The notes beneath the pieces are model-generated. The model saw nothing but the letters and a program-made list of their open reading frames with translations. It made no database searches and had not been told where the DNA came from. Made by a program: the position numbers and the translations under genes. Shown here one piece after another: positions 49,094 to 57,707 of a stretch of DNA of 64,000 nt (its first letter is position 1; every line of letters starts with the position of its first letter). Origin of the DNA: Palsa-504 sp963753195. Lineage in GTDB: Bacteria > Actinomycetota > Actinomycetes > Streptosporangiales > Streptosporangiaceae. The DNA is taken from positions 682,001-746,000 of the forward strand of contig CAVWBH010000009.1 in assembly GCA_963753195.1 (NCBI GenBank), written 5' to 3'.

Positions 49094-49366
49094 TTAGTCG
49101 CTGCTGGCGTCGGTCACCTCAGCGCGGATTCGCTCCACGATCTGGTTCGCCTCGTCCTCAGTGATCTCGATGAACTCGTTCTGCAGGTCGCCGCGCTCGG
49201 CGGAAACGAGCGATTGAGGCTGTGCTCCCAGGCTGAGATTGCGCGTGAACGCCTCATCGCGATCGGCCGCCGGCATCGCGAAGTAGATGCGCCGAAGCAA
49301 CTCCGGCTGGATGATCGCGGCTGCTCAGGTCGTCACAATAGCGTAGTAGGTGATCTTATCTGGCAT
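49094..49366 (-). pseudogene. Broken small partner protein (MPDKITYYAIV family)
   Basis: A start with GGAGAG (ATG at 49366) reads MPDKITYYAIVTT and then a TGA. In the same frame beyond it, LLRRIYFAMPAADRDEAFTRNLS...GDLQNEFIEITEDEANQIVERIRAEV continues to 49094. Between them, DLSSRDHPAGV is readable in another frame, so a missing base followed 40 bp later by an extra one would restore a single protein of about 90 residues. It lies directly downstream of the broken RelA/SpoT-like gene, overlapping it by 11 bp. I recall such pairs together in actinobacteria; function is unknown. Confidence 0.65.
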
Positions 49367-50332
49367 CTGCGCCTCTCTCCGGGTAGTCAGGAATATCGTC
49401 GGCGCCGGGCGGAACCGGCACTTCAGCGGTAACCTTCTTCTGGAAAGCTTCCAGCACAAGTTCCTCGAGCTTATCGCCCTGTTCCTCGAGCTTATCGGCC
49501 TGCCGGGTGCGGAGCCGTTCATATGCACTCATGCGTCAGCTGCTTGGCCTCGAAGCTGATGCGGGTGTGGAACTGCACTTCAAACCGCTGGCCGGTATCA
49601 GGCTCGATCCACTGGCTGTTGAGGCCCTTGTACTGGTCACCAGACCAGGAATTCTTGAGCTTGTGCAGCTCGAAGCCTTGTTCTTTCAGACGTCCGATAT
49701 CCGACCAGACGCCTGAGGTATAGTGAGCCTCACGGTATTGAAAGGTGTATCGGATCGTGATCGGGCACAAGCGAAACTGCCTCTTCTGGAGAGTGATTCA
49801 AGAACTTGATACCGTCGTAGACCTTTTCTTTGATGCGGTCGCGGCCTTTTAGACGGTACTCGAAGCCGATCAGGTGGCGGTCGGGGTCTTGGCTTTCGGT
49901 GGCGCGTAGGGCTGGCGAGATTTTATCTCGTTCTCGGTCGGCAATCCGGTCGCATTCGGACTCGACTCGGGCGTTGGCGGCAGCATCCAGGGATTCGGCG
50001 CGGGCGCCGCGCGAGGAGGTCTGATCGCCGGGGCGGTCGGCTGGGGTGCGGTCGGTGGGGGGCCATTTGCGCTGGTACTCCTGCCAGATCCAGCGGGACT
50101 CGGCGGACTTCTCCTGCCACTGCTCGGCGGCGGCCTGTTCCTTGGCGGAGGTTCGCTGGGTGACGGCGGTTTGCTCGGCGGAGACGGCTATGCGCAGGTC
50201 GGTATAGTACTCCGGGCGGCTGCGGGTCTCGGCCGGGGTACCGCCAGGGCGGGCAGACTGGGTGCCTTCGCCGTCGTGGTCGTCGGGGCGATCAGGGGGC
50301 CCGTCCGGGTCCTCGGGGTGGTCGGAGCTCAT
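49356..50332 (-). pseudogene. Frameshifted RelA/SpoT-like (polymorphic-toxin type) protein
   Basis: Three successive frames rebuild one protein of about 325 residues. Piece 1 (50332 to about 49758) has a charged helical head and GRDRIKEKVYDGIKFLNHSPEEAVSLVPD. Piece 2 (to about 49527) has IRYTFQYREAHYTSGVWSDI, LKEQGFELHKLKNSW and QWIEPDTGQRFEVQFHT. Piece 3 has AYERLRTRQADKLEEQGDKLEEL and PVPPGADDIPDYPERG. Each break is one extra base. The GRDRIKEKV...FEVQFHT layout resembles RelA/SpoT-type nucleotidyltransferases and related toxin domains. The assignment comes from memory of the family and is tentative. Confidence 0.6.
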
Positions 50333-50849
50333 GGCCGTCCTGAGGGGCGGGGGGTGAGACCTGAGAAGGGATCCATGGCGATGGCGATGGGTGGGACAGC
50401 GGTTGGGCGCAGCCGAGTGGGGGCGACAGGTGGTGAGGCTGCTTGCTAGAACGAGGGCGGCGTCAGGCCGGTTCATGGGGTGCGCTACGCCGCTGGCCTG
50501 CACTATGCGGCAATGCCGGGACTTAGGGAGCCCGCAGTACCGGCTTTCCGTGCTTTGCTGCTGGTCAGGGCCCTCACTGAAGACGGGAGCAGAGCCGGTG
50601 GGCGGCGCGGATGGCGGCCAGCCGTGGTACAGCCGCCCGCTGCGGACCTGCGGCTTGATGTGACGCCGGTTATGTACCGTTATGCCCCAACTTCACATTG
50701 AGGCATAACGGGCGCCGGTCATGATCGTGGCCAGTTTTGGACCGCCTCCGGCCATTCCTGGCCACGATCATGGAAACAGCCCGAACGGTGGGGCTTTTCT
50801 TAAGTTCCTGGCGCCCTATGCGGACCCGGCGTCTTGCACTGGGAGCCGT
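50333..50849. other. Gene-poor region holding structured repeat copy 1
   Basis: 517 bp between the broken RelA-like gene and the phosphodiesterase gene. No gene is convincing. The second half (50595-50812) is the first copy of a structured repeat described separately. In 50333-50594 I see nothing besides the presumed promoter of the upstream gene. Confidence 0.6.
50595..50812 (+). repeat. Structured non-coding repeat, copy 1
   Basis: This 218-bp segment matches 51909-52133 over its whole length, about 75-80 percent by eye. It contains two hairpins. The first is CCGTTATGCCCCAA / TTGAGGCATAACGG (one mismatch). The second is CATGATCGTGGCCAG / CTGGCCACGATCATG, perfect over 15 bp with a 23-nt loop. 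Both are followed by the conserved GGAAACAGCCCGA. It ends 38 bp from the phosphodiesterase stop codon. No reading frame is conserved between the two copies. Confidence 0.75.
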
Positions 50850-51428
50850 TCAGCTGATTCGGTGTACCGACGTGCCGTCGAAGGTGAACTCGACACCTGG
50901 ATTGGACAGGCCGGGGGTCTCGCCGAGGCGGATTATCTTGGCCCGCAGGTGACCGGGTTCCAGGTCCAATATGGCCACGGTGCCGAGACGCGGCGAGTAC
51001 TGGTGCGGGAGGACCGCGCTGCCCGAGTTGACCTGCAGCACGCCCTCACGGAAATCCATCCGCTCGTAGTGGGAGTCGCCCGCGATGAATACATCTGCGC
51101 GCTCGCCGTTCAGGAAGCGGTCCACGAGCACGTCGATCGGATCGTCTTCCGGCCACATATCGTGGACCATCGCGATCCGGAAGCCCTCGATGTCGAGGAG
51201 CTGCATGGGCTGGACGCGTGGATCCTTTTTGCAGGCCTCGTCGTTGTTGCCGAGCGCGGCGATGACCGGCGCCCATTCTTCACAGCGGTCGAGTATCGAG
51301 GGATGGACGATATCGCCGGAGTGCATGATCAGGTCGGCGCCGGCGAAGGCGGTGCCGACCTCGTCCCACAGCAGCTCGGGATCACCCAGGTGGGTATCAG
51401 TCAGGATGCCGATACGGGTATGACCCAT
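50850..51428 (-). CDS. YfcE/MJ0936-type metallophosphoesterase
   Basis: A 192-residue calcineurin-like phosphodiesterase with all metal-site motifs: TDTHLG, HSGDIV, LGNND, VHDMW, and AGDSHYE in place of the usual GHTH, followed by VNSGS. It hydrolyses phosphodiesters with two metal ions. The natural substrate is unknown. Base composition is lower in GC than most neighbours. It stands alone between the two copies of the structured repeat. Confidence 0.9.
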   Translation of the reverse strand: MGHTRIGILTDTHLGDPELLWDEVGTAFAGADLIMHSGDIVHPSILDRCEEWAPVIAALGNNDEACKKDPRVQPMQLLDIEGFRIAMVHDMWPEDDPIDVLVDRFLNGERADVFIAGDSHYERMDFREGVLQVNSGSAVLPHQYSPRLGTVAILDLEPGHLRAKIIRLGETPGLSNPGVEFTFDGTSVHRIS

Positions 51429-51541
51429 AGTTGGAACAATATCAAACTAAATCCGGTTTCTAGCTGTCTGTACCGCCACAGCCCGCCGCCGCGCGCCGCG
51501 GCTCCGGCCGAGCGCGGGCCCGTGTGAGGCGCGCCGGAGAG

Positions 51542-51825
51542 TCAGGTCACGCGGAGGATACGGACCGTTTCGGTGGCGGGCAGCTTCTCGATCACCTGCA
51601 GCGCGCGGCCGAGGACCCTGAGCGCGGGCATGAGCCTTTCGTCACGGAAACGCTCGTAGTCTGCGTCGCGCTCCCAAAGGCCTACGATGCGCCGCCCGCC
51701 GCGCCGCCGTCCAGGCGGACCTTCCCCCCGACGAGCGGCGAACCCTCCAGGTCCAGCGCCTCCACCAGGGCCGCATCCTCCTCGGCGGTCAGGCCAGGGA
51801 TCTGGGCCACCACCGAGATCGCCAC
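51542..51825 (-). pseudogene. Broken small gene (antibiotic-monooxygenase-like)
   Basis: From a GTG at 51825 with a strong GAGGAGGG site: VAISVVAQIPGLTAEEDAALVEALDLEGSPLVGGKVRLDGG, then a stop. The rest, RRIVGLWERDADYERFRDERLMPALRVLGRALQVIEKLP, is in another frame to 51542. One base change in length near 51690-51705 (GCCGCCCGCCGCGCC) separates them. The reunited protein (about 95 residues) resembles small ferredoxin-like-fold proteins. The family assignment is tentative. Confidence 0.6.
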
Positions 51826-51908
51826 GTGCAGGCCCTCCTCACTGGCGTGGGGGCCGGATCAGATGCTGTCCGGGTCCTGATGACAGACTAAATATAGAGC
51901 TGTCACGC

Positions 51909-52133
51909 CCGGTGGTCAGCGCGGATGGCGGTCCGGCGTGGTATAGCCGCCCGCTGCTGGCTTGCCTCTTGATATGACGCCGGTTATGTCCCCTTATGCC
52001 TCAACTTCGCATTGAGACATAAGGGGCGACAATCATGATCTGATCATGGGTCGTTTTGGACCCTCAGCGGCCATTTCGGCCCACGATCATGGAAACAGCC
52101 CGAGTGGGGGGCGCGTTTCTTCAGTTCCTGGCA
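51909..52133 (+). repeat. Structured non-coding repeat, copy 2
   Basis: The second copy has hairpin 1 as CCCCTTATGCCTCAA / TTGAGACATAAGGGG (one mismatch) with loop CTTCGCA. Hairpin 2 is CATGATC...GGGTCG / CGGCCCACGATCATG, with a small insertion on the left arm. Compared with copy 1, a G-C pair has become C-G and a C-A mismatch has become T-A in hairpin 1, so pairing is kept while sequence changes. Orientation equals copy 1. Confidence 0.75.
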
Positions 52134-52265
52134 TTGGGTACTGACGTTGTCCGCGTCGCTCCCGACACATACTGCCGCACCCGGACCGCGGCTCAGCACG
52201 AGCGAAGCGGCCAGCGATCCGCTCATGCACCTGGGGCTGAGGCGGAGGTCCTGACGTCACGCCGG

Positions 52266-52286
52266 GCATCCGGCAAATGCGGATGC
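52266..52286 (-). terminator. Small hairpin after the ABC permease gene
   Basis: GCATCCG and CGGATGC pair around GCAAATG, 5 bp beyond the permease stop at 52291. It is weak compared with other terminators here. Confidence 0.45.
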
Positions 52287-52290
52287 TGTG

Positions 52291-53418
52291 CTAGGCGTCT
52301 CGGGTGATCATGCGCCAGGCACCTAGGCCGGACCAGCCGACGATCCAGCCGACGATCACCGAGATCATGGCCCAGGTCGGCATGGGCGGGATGCCGAGGG
52401 CGCCGCGGCCGCCGAACAGGATATGGCCAGGGCCGGGGCCACCGCCTCCGCCCCCTGGCGTGGCGGGGGCCAGGCCGGCCGGGCGGAGCTGATCCATCGC
52501 GAGGCCGATGATCAGCCGCTGGCCGTCGATGAAGTAGGGGATCACGTTCGCGGCCAGGATCGGGGTGACGATGATCTCCAGCGCGATCAGCAGGATGACC
52601 GTCGTGGTCCGCTGGCCGGTGAGCGCGCCCAGGCCGAGGCCGACCAGGAAACCGATCCCGGCCTCGAGCTCGAGCCAGAGGCCGATCTTGGCCATCTCGT
52701 TGATCGGCGGATTGTCCTGGCTGATCTCGGCGGCGGTGTAATCCGCGTAGTAGGCGCTGATGTTGTGGTTGATCAGTACGTCGATCTGCGCGGGGGTGGT
52801 CGAGGGGTCGACCGGGAGGCCGTTGATGGCCTGCTGGGGATGCTGCAGGAGCCAGGTCTGCAGTCCGGCCTCGTTCAGATCCTCTGGGACGTTGAGGCCG
52901 TAAACCGCGACCGTGGTGGGATTCGGGGTGCCTGCGTAGCTGGTGACGAGGCAGCTCAGCGTGAAAGCCAGGGCGACGAGCGGGACCAGGATAGCCAGCC
53001 CGGCCGGGATGCGGGCCAGGTAGAGGGCCAGGCGGGACCGGCCGGTGATGACGAGGTGGCGGAACACGCCATCGGACAGGTCGGTGGTCCCGGCGGCCGC
53101 GCCGAGGGTGGCGGCGGCAATGAAGCCGAACTCGGCGGTCAGGTTGGTCAGCTGCTGGAAAACGTCCGGGGCGCCGGCCGGGCCGTTGGTGGCCGGGGCG
53201 ACCGCGTGGAACAGCAGCCGCAGGCCGAGAACCAGGACGGTGGGCGCGATGATCAGCACCACCATGGTGATCATGAGGCCGCGGCGCTTGCGGATCTCCA
53301 GGTTCTTGGTGGTGATGAGGTCCCAGGTGGGCAGCCAGGAGCTCGTTCTGGGTCTGGCTGGCCGGGCGTGCCCGGGCGCGGGCGCGGCCTGTGACAGCGA
53401 GGGTTCGGTGGTGGTCAC
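52291..53418 (-). CDS. ABC transporter permease (ABC-2 type)
   Basis: A 375-residue membrane protein with about six helices. The first helix follows LITTKNLEIRKRRGLMITMVV, and a long extracytoplasmic loop (about 155-235, including GLNVPEDLNEAGLQTWLLQ) lies between helices 4 and 5. A Gly-rich stretch (ATPGGGGGGPGPGHILFGG) is near the C-terminus. The GTG start overlaps the ATPase stop by 4 bp. It likely exports a peptide or lipid-like compound together with that ATPase. Confidence 0.85.
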   Translation of the reverse strand: MTTTEPSLSQAAPAPGHARPARPRTSSWLPTWDLITTKNLEIRKRRGLMITMVVLIIAPTVLVLGLRLLFHAVAPATNGPAGAPDVFQQLTNLTAEFGFIAAATLGAAAGTTDLSDGVFRHLVITGRSRLALYLARIPAGLAILVPLVALAFTLSCLVTSYAGTPNPTTVAVYGLNVPEDLNEAGLQTWLLQHPQQAINGLPVDPSTTPAQIDVLINHNISAYYADYTAAEISQDNPPINEMAKIGLWLELEAGIGFLVGLGLGALTGQRTTTVILLIALEIIVTPILAANVIPYFIDGQRLIIGLAMDQLRPAGLAPATPGGGGGGPGPGHILFGGRGALGIPPMPTWAMISVIVGWIVGWSGLGAWRMITRDA

Positions 53419-54590
53419 GAGGACTCCCCCAGTCGGCTCGTCACGGACAAGAACCAGTCCTCCAGCGACGTCTGGACCTCGCGGAGGCCATACACGTCGA
53501 TCCCGGCATTGACCAGTCGGCGGTTGAGGTCGGCGATGAGCTCGCGGCCCGCACCCGGGGGCAGGGTGACGGTCAGCCCGGTTTCGGTGAGAGCCGTGCC
53601 CGCGGTGAGGGCCGGGCCCGCGGTGAGGGCCGTGCCCGCGGCTAGCCCGGCCTCGGCGATGAGCTGGGCGGCCCGGGCGGGTTCGGCGCACTCGACCTGG
53701 ACGACCCCGCCGCCCGCGCCGCGGGTCAGCTCGTCGATGGGACCCTGGCGGATCACCCGGCCGTGGTCGACGATCGCCACCGCGTCGCAGGTGCGCTCGA
53801 TCTCGTCGAGCAGGTGCGAAGAAAGGACGACGGTGCGGCCTTCGTCGGCCAGGCTGGTGATCATGGCCCGCATTTCGTGCATCCCGGCCGGGTCGAGGCC
53901 GTTCATGGGCTCGTCGAGGATAAGCAGCTCGGGGTCACTGAGCAGGCAGGCGGCCACGCCCAGGCGCTGGCGCATGCCCATCGAGTAGGAGGCGACCTTG
54001 TCGTCGGCGCGGCCGGTCAGGCCGACCCGGGCCAGCGACGGGGCGATCCGCTGATGCGCGTCGCCGCCCCGGGCCGCGGCCAGCAAGCGGAGGTTCTCCT
54101 GGCCGGTCAGGTGGGGGTGGAAGCGGGGCTCGTCGACGATGGCCCCGACTTTGGCCAGGGCCCGGCCGCGCTCGGCCGGGACGGGGGTGCCGAGGAGCGA
54201 CATCGTGCCGCCGTTGGCTTTGGTCAGGCCGAGCAAGGTGCGGATCAGGGTGGTCTTGCCTGCGCCGTTCGGGCCGAGGTAGCCGAAGGCGGAGCCGCGG
54301 GGCACCAGCAACTCGACGTCGTCAACCGCGACGGTGGCGCCGAAGCGTTTGGTCAGGCCGTGGGTCTCGACCGCCCAGTCGCCGGCTGAGTTGGCTGGGA
54401 CCCGGCGGCGGGGAGGCGCGGCGGGCTCGGGGCTTGGCGGCGGCTGGCTGAGGCTTGGCGACGGCTCGCCGGGGGCTGGCGGCGGCTGGCTGAGGCTTGG
54501 CAACGGCTCGCCGGGGGCGAGCGGCGGCTGGTCGGGGCTCGGCGACGGCTGGCTTGGGGGCGCCTGGGTGGATGATGCCTGGCTGGGCAT
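53415..54590 (-). CDS. ABC transporter ATP-binding protein with Pro-rich N-terminal extension
   Basis: About 391 residues from the ATG at 54590. Residues 1-65 are a Pro/Ser-rich tandem repeat (PGEPLPSLSQPPPAP, then PGEPSPSLSQPPPS). The ATPase domain follows: GPNGAGKTTLIRTLLG, YSMGMRQRLGVAACLLSDPE, LLILDEPMNGLDPAG and VVLSSHLLDE. A C-terminal extra domain has its own short repeat (AGTALTAGPALTAGTALT). The same frame remains open to 54710. Just upstream, a short membrane-like start (MNTNDLLAAPAGHHAFGGAG at 54750) lies in another frame and may be a separate small gene or a frameshifted head. It pairs with the permease downstream. Confidence 0.85.
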   Translation of the reverse strand: MPSQASSTQAPPSQPSPSPDQPPLAPGEPLPSLSQPPPAPGEPSPSLSQPPPSPEPAAPPRRRVPANSAGDWAVETHGLTKRFGATVAVDDVELLVPRGSAFGYLGPNGAGKTTLIRTLLGLTKANGGTMSLLGTPVPAERGRALAKVGAIVDEPRFHPHLTGQENLRLLAAARGGDAHQRIAPSLARVGLTGRADDKVASYSMGMRQRLGVAACLLSDPELLILDEPMNGLDPAGMHEMRAMITSLADEGRTVVLSSHLLDEIERTCDAVAIVDHGRVIRQGPIDELTRGAGGGVVQVECAEPARAAQLIAEAGLAAGTALTAGPALTAGTALTETGLTVTLPPGAGRELIADLNRRLVNAGIDVYGLREVQTSLEDWFLSVTSRLGESS

Positions 54591-54837
54591 GGGCGGCTCG
54601 GGGCCAGTGGGCAGGCGGTTGTGACGGCCTGAGCGGGTCAGGCGGACCGCGCCGTAACCCAGGGCGGAGCGCCACCAGGATGACCAGGATGCCCGCTCCG
54701 CCGAAGGCATGGTGACCGGCCGGAGCCGCTAGCAGGTCGTTGGTATTCATCGCGACTCATCGTGGCCGGGCGGTGAGGGTACTGTCATCGTGCGCGCGGC
54801 CGATATGGTGCGTCATCCTCTGGGATGACGGCCCGGT

Positions 54838-55497
54838 TCAGGTGGTGGTGACCAGGCCGGATTCGTAGGCCAGGACGACGAGCTGGGTACGGTCGCGGGC
54901 GCCGAGCTTGGTCAGGATCCGGCTCACGTGGGTCTTGGCCGTCGCGAGGCTCACGCGCAGCGTCTCGGCGAGCTCGGCGTTGGACAGGCCGCGGGCGACC
55001 AGCGACAGCACCTCGCGCTCGCGTTCGGTGAGCTCGTCCAGGCCGCGGACGGGATTCTTGGGCGCGCGGTCGGCCTGGGCGAAGTGGGCGATAAGGCGGC
55101 GGGTCACGCTCGGGGCCAGAAGCGCCTCGCCGGCCGCGACGGTGCGGATCGCGGTCAGCAGCTCCTCCAGCGGGCGGCTCTTGAGCGCGAAGCCGCTCGC
55201 GCCGGCGCGCAGCGCCTCGAAGACGTACTCGTCCAGGTCGAAGGTGGTGAGGATGAGGACGCGGGTGGTTGAGCTCGGGTCGGTGGTGATGTGGCGAGTG
55301 GCCTCGATGCCGTCCATCACGGGCATGCGGACGTCCATGACGACGACGTCCGGGGCGAGGCGGTGAGCCAGCTCGACGGCCTGGCGGCCGTCGGCCGCCT
55401 GGCCGGCGACGTCCAGGTCGTCCTCGGCGGCGATCAGCGACGAGAACGCGGTGCGCAGCAGCGCCTGGTCATCGACGACCAGGACCGTGGTGGTCAC
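54838..55497 (-). CDS. NarL/FixJ-family response regulator
   Basis: A 219-residue regulator: receiver domain with VVDDQ, the phosphoacceptor D in DVVVMDVRMPVMDGIEA, T in LILTTFD and K in FALKSRPLEE. A LuxR-type HTH (about 153-210; LTEREREVLSLVARGLSNAELAETL, then AKTHVSRILTKLGA) follows. It overlaps the kinase stop by 4 bp and precedes the ABC transporter genes in the same direction, so it probably controls that transporter. Confidence 0.94.
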   Translation of the reverse strand: MTTTVLVVDDQALLRTAFSSLIAAEDDLDVAGQAADGRQAVELAHRLAPDVVVMDVRMPVMDGIEATRHITTDPSSTTRVLILTTFDLDEYVFEALRAGASGFALKSRPLEELLTAIRTVAAGEALLAPSVTRRLIAHFAQADRAPKNPVRGLDELTEREREVLSLVARGLSNAELAETLRVSLATAKTHVSRILTKLGARDRTQLVVLAYESGLVTTT

Positions 55498-56765
55498 ACG
55501 GCGCCCTCGGTCGGGACCCTGGCGGTCACCCGGAAGCCCCGGCCGGCCAGGGGCTCGGCGGTGAGCTGGGCGCCGAAGGCGGCGATGGGCTCGGCGGTGA
55601 GCTGGCCGCCGAAGGCGGCGATGCGCTCGCGCATTCCGACGATGCCGAGGCCGTGATGCTGCTCGGGTGTCGTTTCTGTGGCTGGGCCGTCGTCGGTGAC
55701 GGCGAGGCGGATCTCGTGGTCGCAGACGGCCAGGTCGACAGTGGCATGGGCGTGCGGCGCGTGCTTGACGACGTTGGTGAGCGCTTCCTGGACGACGCGA
55801 TAGACGGTCAGCTCCAGCGCGGGCGAGAGCGGGCGATCGACGCCGGACATGTGCAAGTCAACCGGGGTGCCCGAGGCCCGGACGGTTTCGACCAGGTCCT
55901 TGACGTCGACAAGTCTCGGGGCCGGAGCCAGGACAGCCGTTCGGTTCTCTTGGTCGCGTAGCAAGCCGAGGACGACCCGCAGTTCTTCCTGAGCCGTCCG
56001 GCCGATGGTCTCGATGGATTCCAGGGCCGTGCTGGCTTCCTCCGGTTGCCGGGCCATGAGGCGCCGGCCGACGCCGGCCTGGACCGTGATCACCGCGAGG
56101 GTGTGGGCCACGACGTCGTGCATCTCGCGGGCGATGCGGACACGTTCCTCGCGGACTTGCTGGCGGGCGCGTTCGGCCTCGGCGGCTTGCTCGCTGCGGG
56201 CCTGATCGGCCAGGCCGGCCAGGTAGCGGCGGCGGGCGGCCACACTGTCGCCCGTGAACCAGCCCGCCATCAGGGGCAGGAGGCTTTCCACGGCCTCGTC
56301 GGCGACGGCGGCGTTGCGGACCGTCAGCGCGGTGTAGATGAGCGCGCCGCCAAGGGCCGCGGCGCTGATGACGGCCGCCCGGATCGACACCCGTCTGGGC
56401 AGGCGGGCGGCGGCGAAGTAGGACGCGACGCCGAGCATGATGCCGAACGGCAGGATGGCCACGCCGCCCGTGATCAGCAGCGCGTTTGCAGCGGTCGTGG
56501 CCGCGAGCACGGGCAGCGGCCAGCGTCGCAGCAGCAGGACCGGGGCGAGGACCACCCCAGCGAGGACCAGCCGCTGCCCCAGGTGACGCGGGTACGGGCC
56601 AGCGGTCAGGGCCAGCATGATCAGGGTCGCGGAGACGGCGAGTATGGCGCCGGCCAGCCACTGGCGGCGGGTGAACGCGGCGGGCAGAGGTGCGGGCGGC
56701 GGGGCGGCGGCGGTGTCATTCCTGGCCACAGCACTGACGGTAATTCGCCGGGGCGCTGAGCGCAT
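55494..56765 (-). CDS. HisKA_3-type sensor histidine kinase
   Basis: A 423-residue kinase of the DesK/NarX-like class. Five or six membrane helices occupy about 30-180. The dimerisation domain has REERVRIAREMHDVVAHTLAVITVQAG with the phosphoacceptor H in REMHDVVAH. The ATPase domain has VVQEALTNVVKHAPHA and GLGIVGMRERIAAFGG. Directly after the G2 box the 12 residues IAAFGGQLTAEP are repeated (IAAFGAQLTAEP) by a 36-bp tandem duplication. It probably senses membrane or envelope stress and acts on the neighbouring response regulator. The start may be a few codons further in. Confidence 0.88.
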   Translation of the reverse strand: MRSAPRRITVSAVARNDTAAAPPPAPLPAAFTRRQWLAGAILAVSATLIMLALTAGPYPRHLGQRLVLAGVVLAPVLLLRRWPLPVLAATTAANALLITGGVAILPFGIMLGVASYFAAARLPRRVSIRAAVISAAALGGALIYTALTVRNAAVADEAVESLLPLMAGWFTGDSVAARRRYLAGLADQARSEQAAEAERARQQVREERVRIAREMHDVVAHTLAVITVQAGVGRRLMARQPEEASTALESIETIGRTAQEELRVVLGLLRDQENRTAVLAPAPRLVDVKDLVETVRASGTPVDLHMSGVDRPLSPALELTVYRVVQEALTNVVKHAPHAHATVDLAVCDHEIRLAVTDDGPATETTPEQHHGLGIVGMRERIAAFGGQLTAEPIAAFGAQLTAEPLAGRGFRVTARVPTEGAV

Positions 56766-56801
56766 CGTTCTGGAGGATGACGGTCTTGCTGCGCTGGGCG
56801 G

Positions 56802-57575
56802 TTAGGCGGGCCCGGGTTCGGTGAAGTCTTTTGCGACGATGCGCTGATCGGTGCGGCCGTCGGAGGCGCGGGAGGCGAGCCAGCAGATGGGCGGGCCCAT
56901 GATCGCGGGGTCGAGCCAGGCGGCCTGCACGTCTTCCGGGGCGGAGTCTGGGGTCATGCCGGTCCTGGTGGCGCCGCCGGGGAGCAGGAGGTTCACGTCG
57001 ATGCCGGTGCCGGCCAGGTCGGCGGCCATGATGTGGGACAGGGCGTCGGTCGCGGCACGGGACGGGCCGTAGGGCGTGAAGCCGCGGCGGCGCATGGTGG
57101 TCTCGTTGACGGAGATGTTGACGATCTTGCCGTGGCCGGCTTGGAGCATGTGGGGCACGACAGCCCGGGCGACCAGGAAGTAGCCGAGAACGTTGGTGGT
57201 GAGGAGGTCGCGGAAGCCGTCCGGGGTGACCTGCCAGAAGCCCATCGGGTTGGTCATGAAGTCGGGGTTGACGGTACGCATGCCGATGCCGGCGTTGTTG
57301 ACGAGGACGTCGATGCCGTCGAGGATCATCAGGGCATGATCGACGCCTGCGGAGACGGATTGCTCGTCGCGGACGTCCATGACCTGGCCGGTTACGTGGG
57401 TGTCGATGGCGATTGCCTTGGCGGCGGCGTCGACGCGCTGCCTGGTGCGGCCGGTCAGGATGACGTGGGCTCCGGCTTCGGCTAGCGCCTGGCTCATGGC
57501 GAAACCAAGCCCGCTGGTACCGCCGGTGACGAGGGCGCGGACTCCCTCGAGGTCCGGCGTGGACGGTTGATTCAC
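56802..57575 (-). CDS. SDR-family oxidoreductase
   Basis: A 257-residue short-chain dehydrogenase: nucleotide-binding ALVTGGTSGLGFAMSQALAEAG, VLVNNAGIG, catalytic serine region IVNISVNETT and YGPSRAATDAL. In the last motif the usual YxxxK lysine is arginine, while tyrosine is kept, so activity may be reduced. The GTG start at 57575 lacks a good ribosome site and an upstream start is possible. It is divergent from the nuclease-helicase gene (132 bp apart). Confidence 0.82.
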   Translation of the reverse strand: MNQPSTPDLEGVRALVTGGTSGLGFAMSQALAEAGAHVILTGRTRQRVDAAAKAIAIDTHVTGQVMDVRDEQSVSAGVDHALMILDGIDVLVNNAGIGMRTVNPDFMTNPMGFWQVTPDGFRDLLTTNVLGYFLVARAVVPHMLQAGHGKIVNISVNETTMRRRGFTPYGPSRAATDALSHIMAADLAGTGIDVNLLLPGGATRTGMTPDSAPEDVQAAWLDPAIMGPPICWLASRASDGRTDQRIVAKDFTEPGPA

Positions 57576-57707
57576 GTCGCTGACGTTACCGTGCCGCGGG
57601 ACCTCTTTCCGGCCGGGAGCGCTGATGAGCTGACTCACGCCGTTGGGCGGTGTGCACGCGCAGGGCGGCTGGCGCGTCCTATCGGGCAGGCGGAGCGCGG
57701 AGGATCG

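Larger units (their letters stand above)
51826..52290. other. Region with structured repeat copy 2 and a terminator
   Basis: 465 bp without a credible gene. 51909-52133 is the second copy of the structured repeat. 52266-52286 is a hairpin just after the transporter permease gene. The remaining bases show no clear signal. Confidence 0.6.

Noticed and set aside
50480..50701. Small plus-strand frame overlapping structured repeat copy 1
   Set aside because: The frame is not kept in repeat copy 2, which argues against coding.
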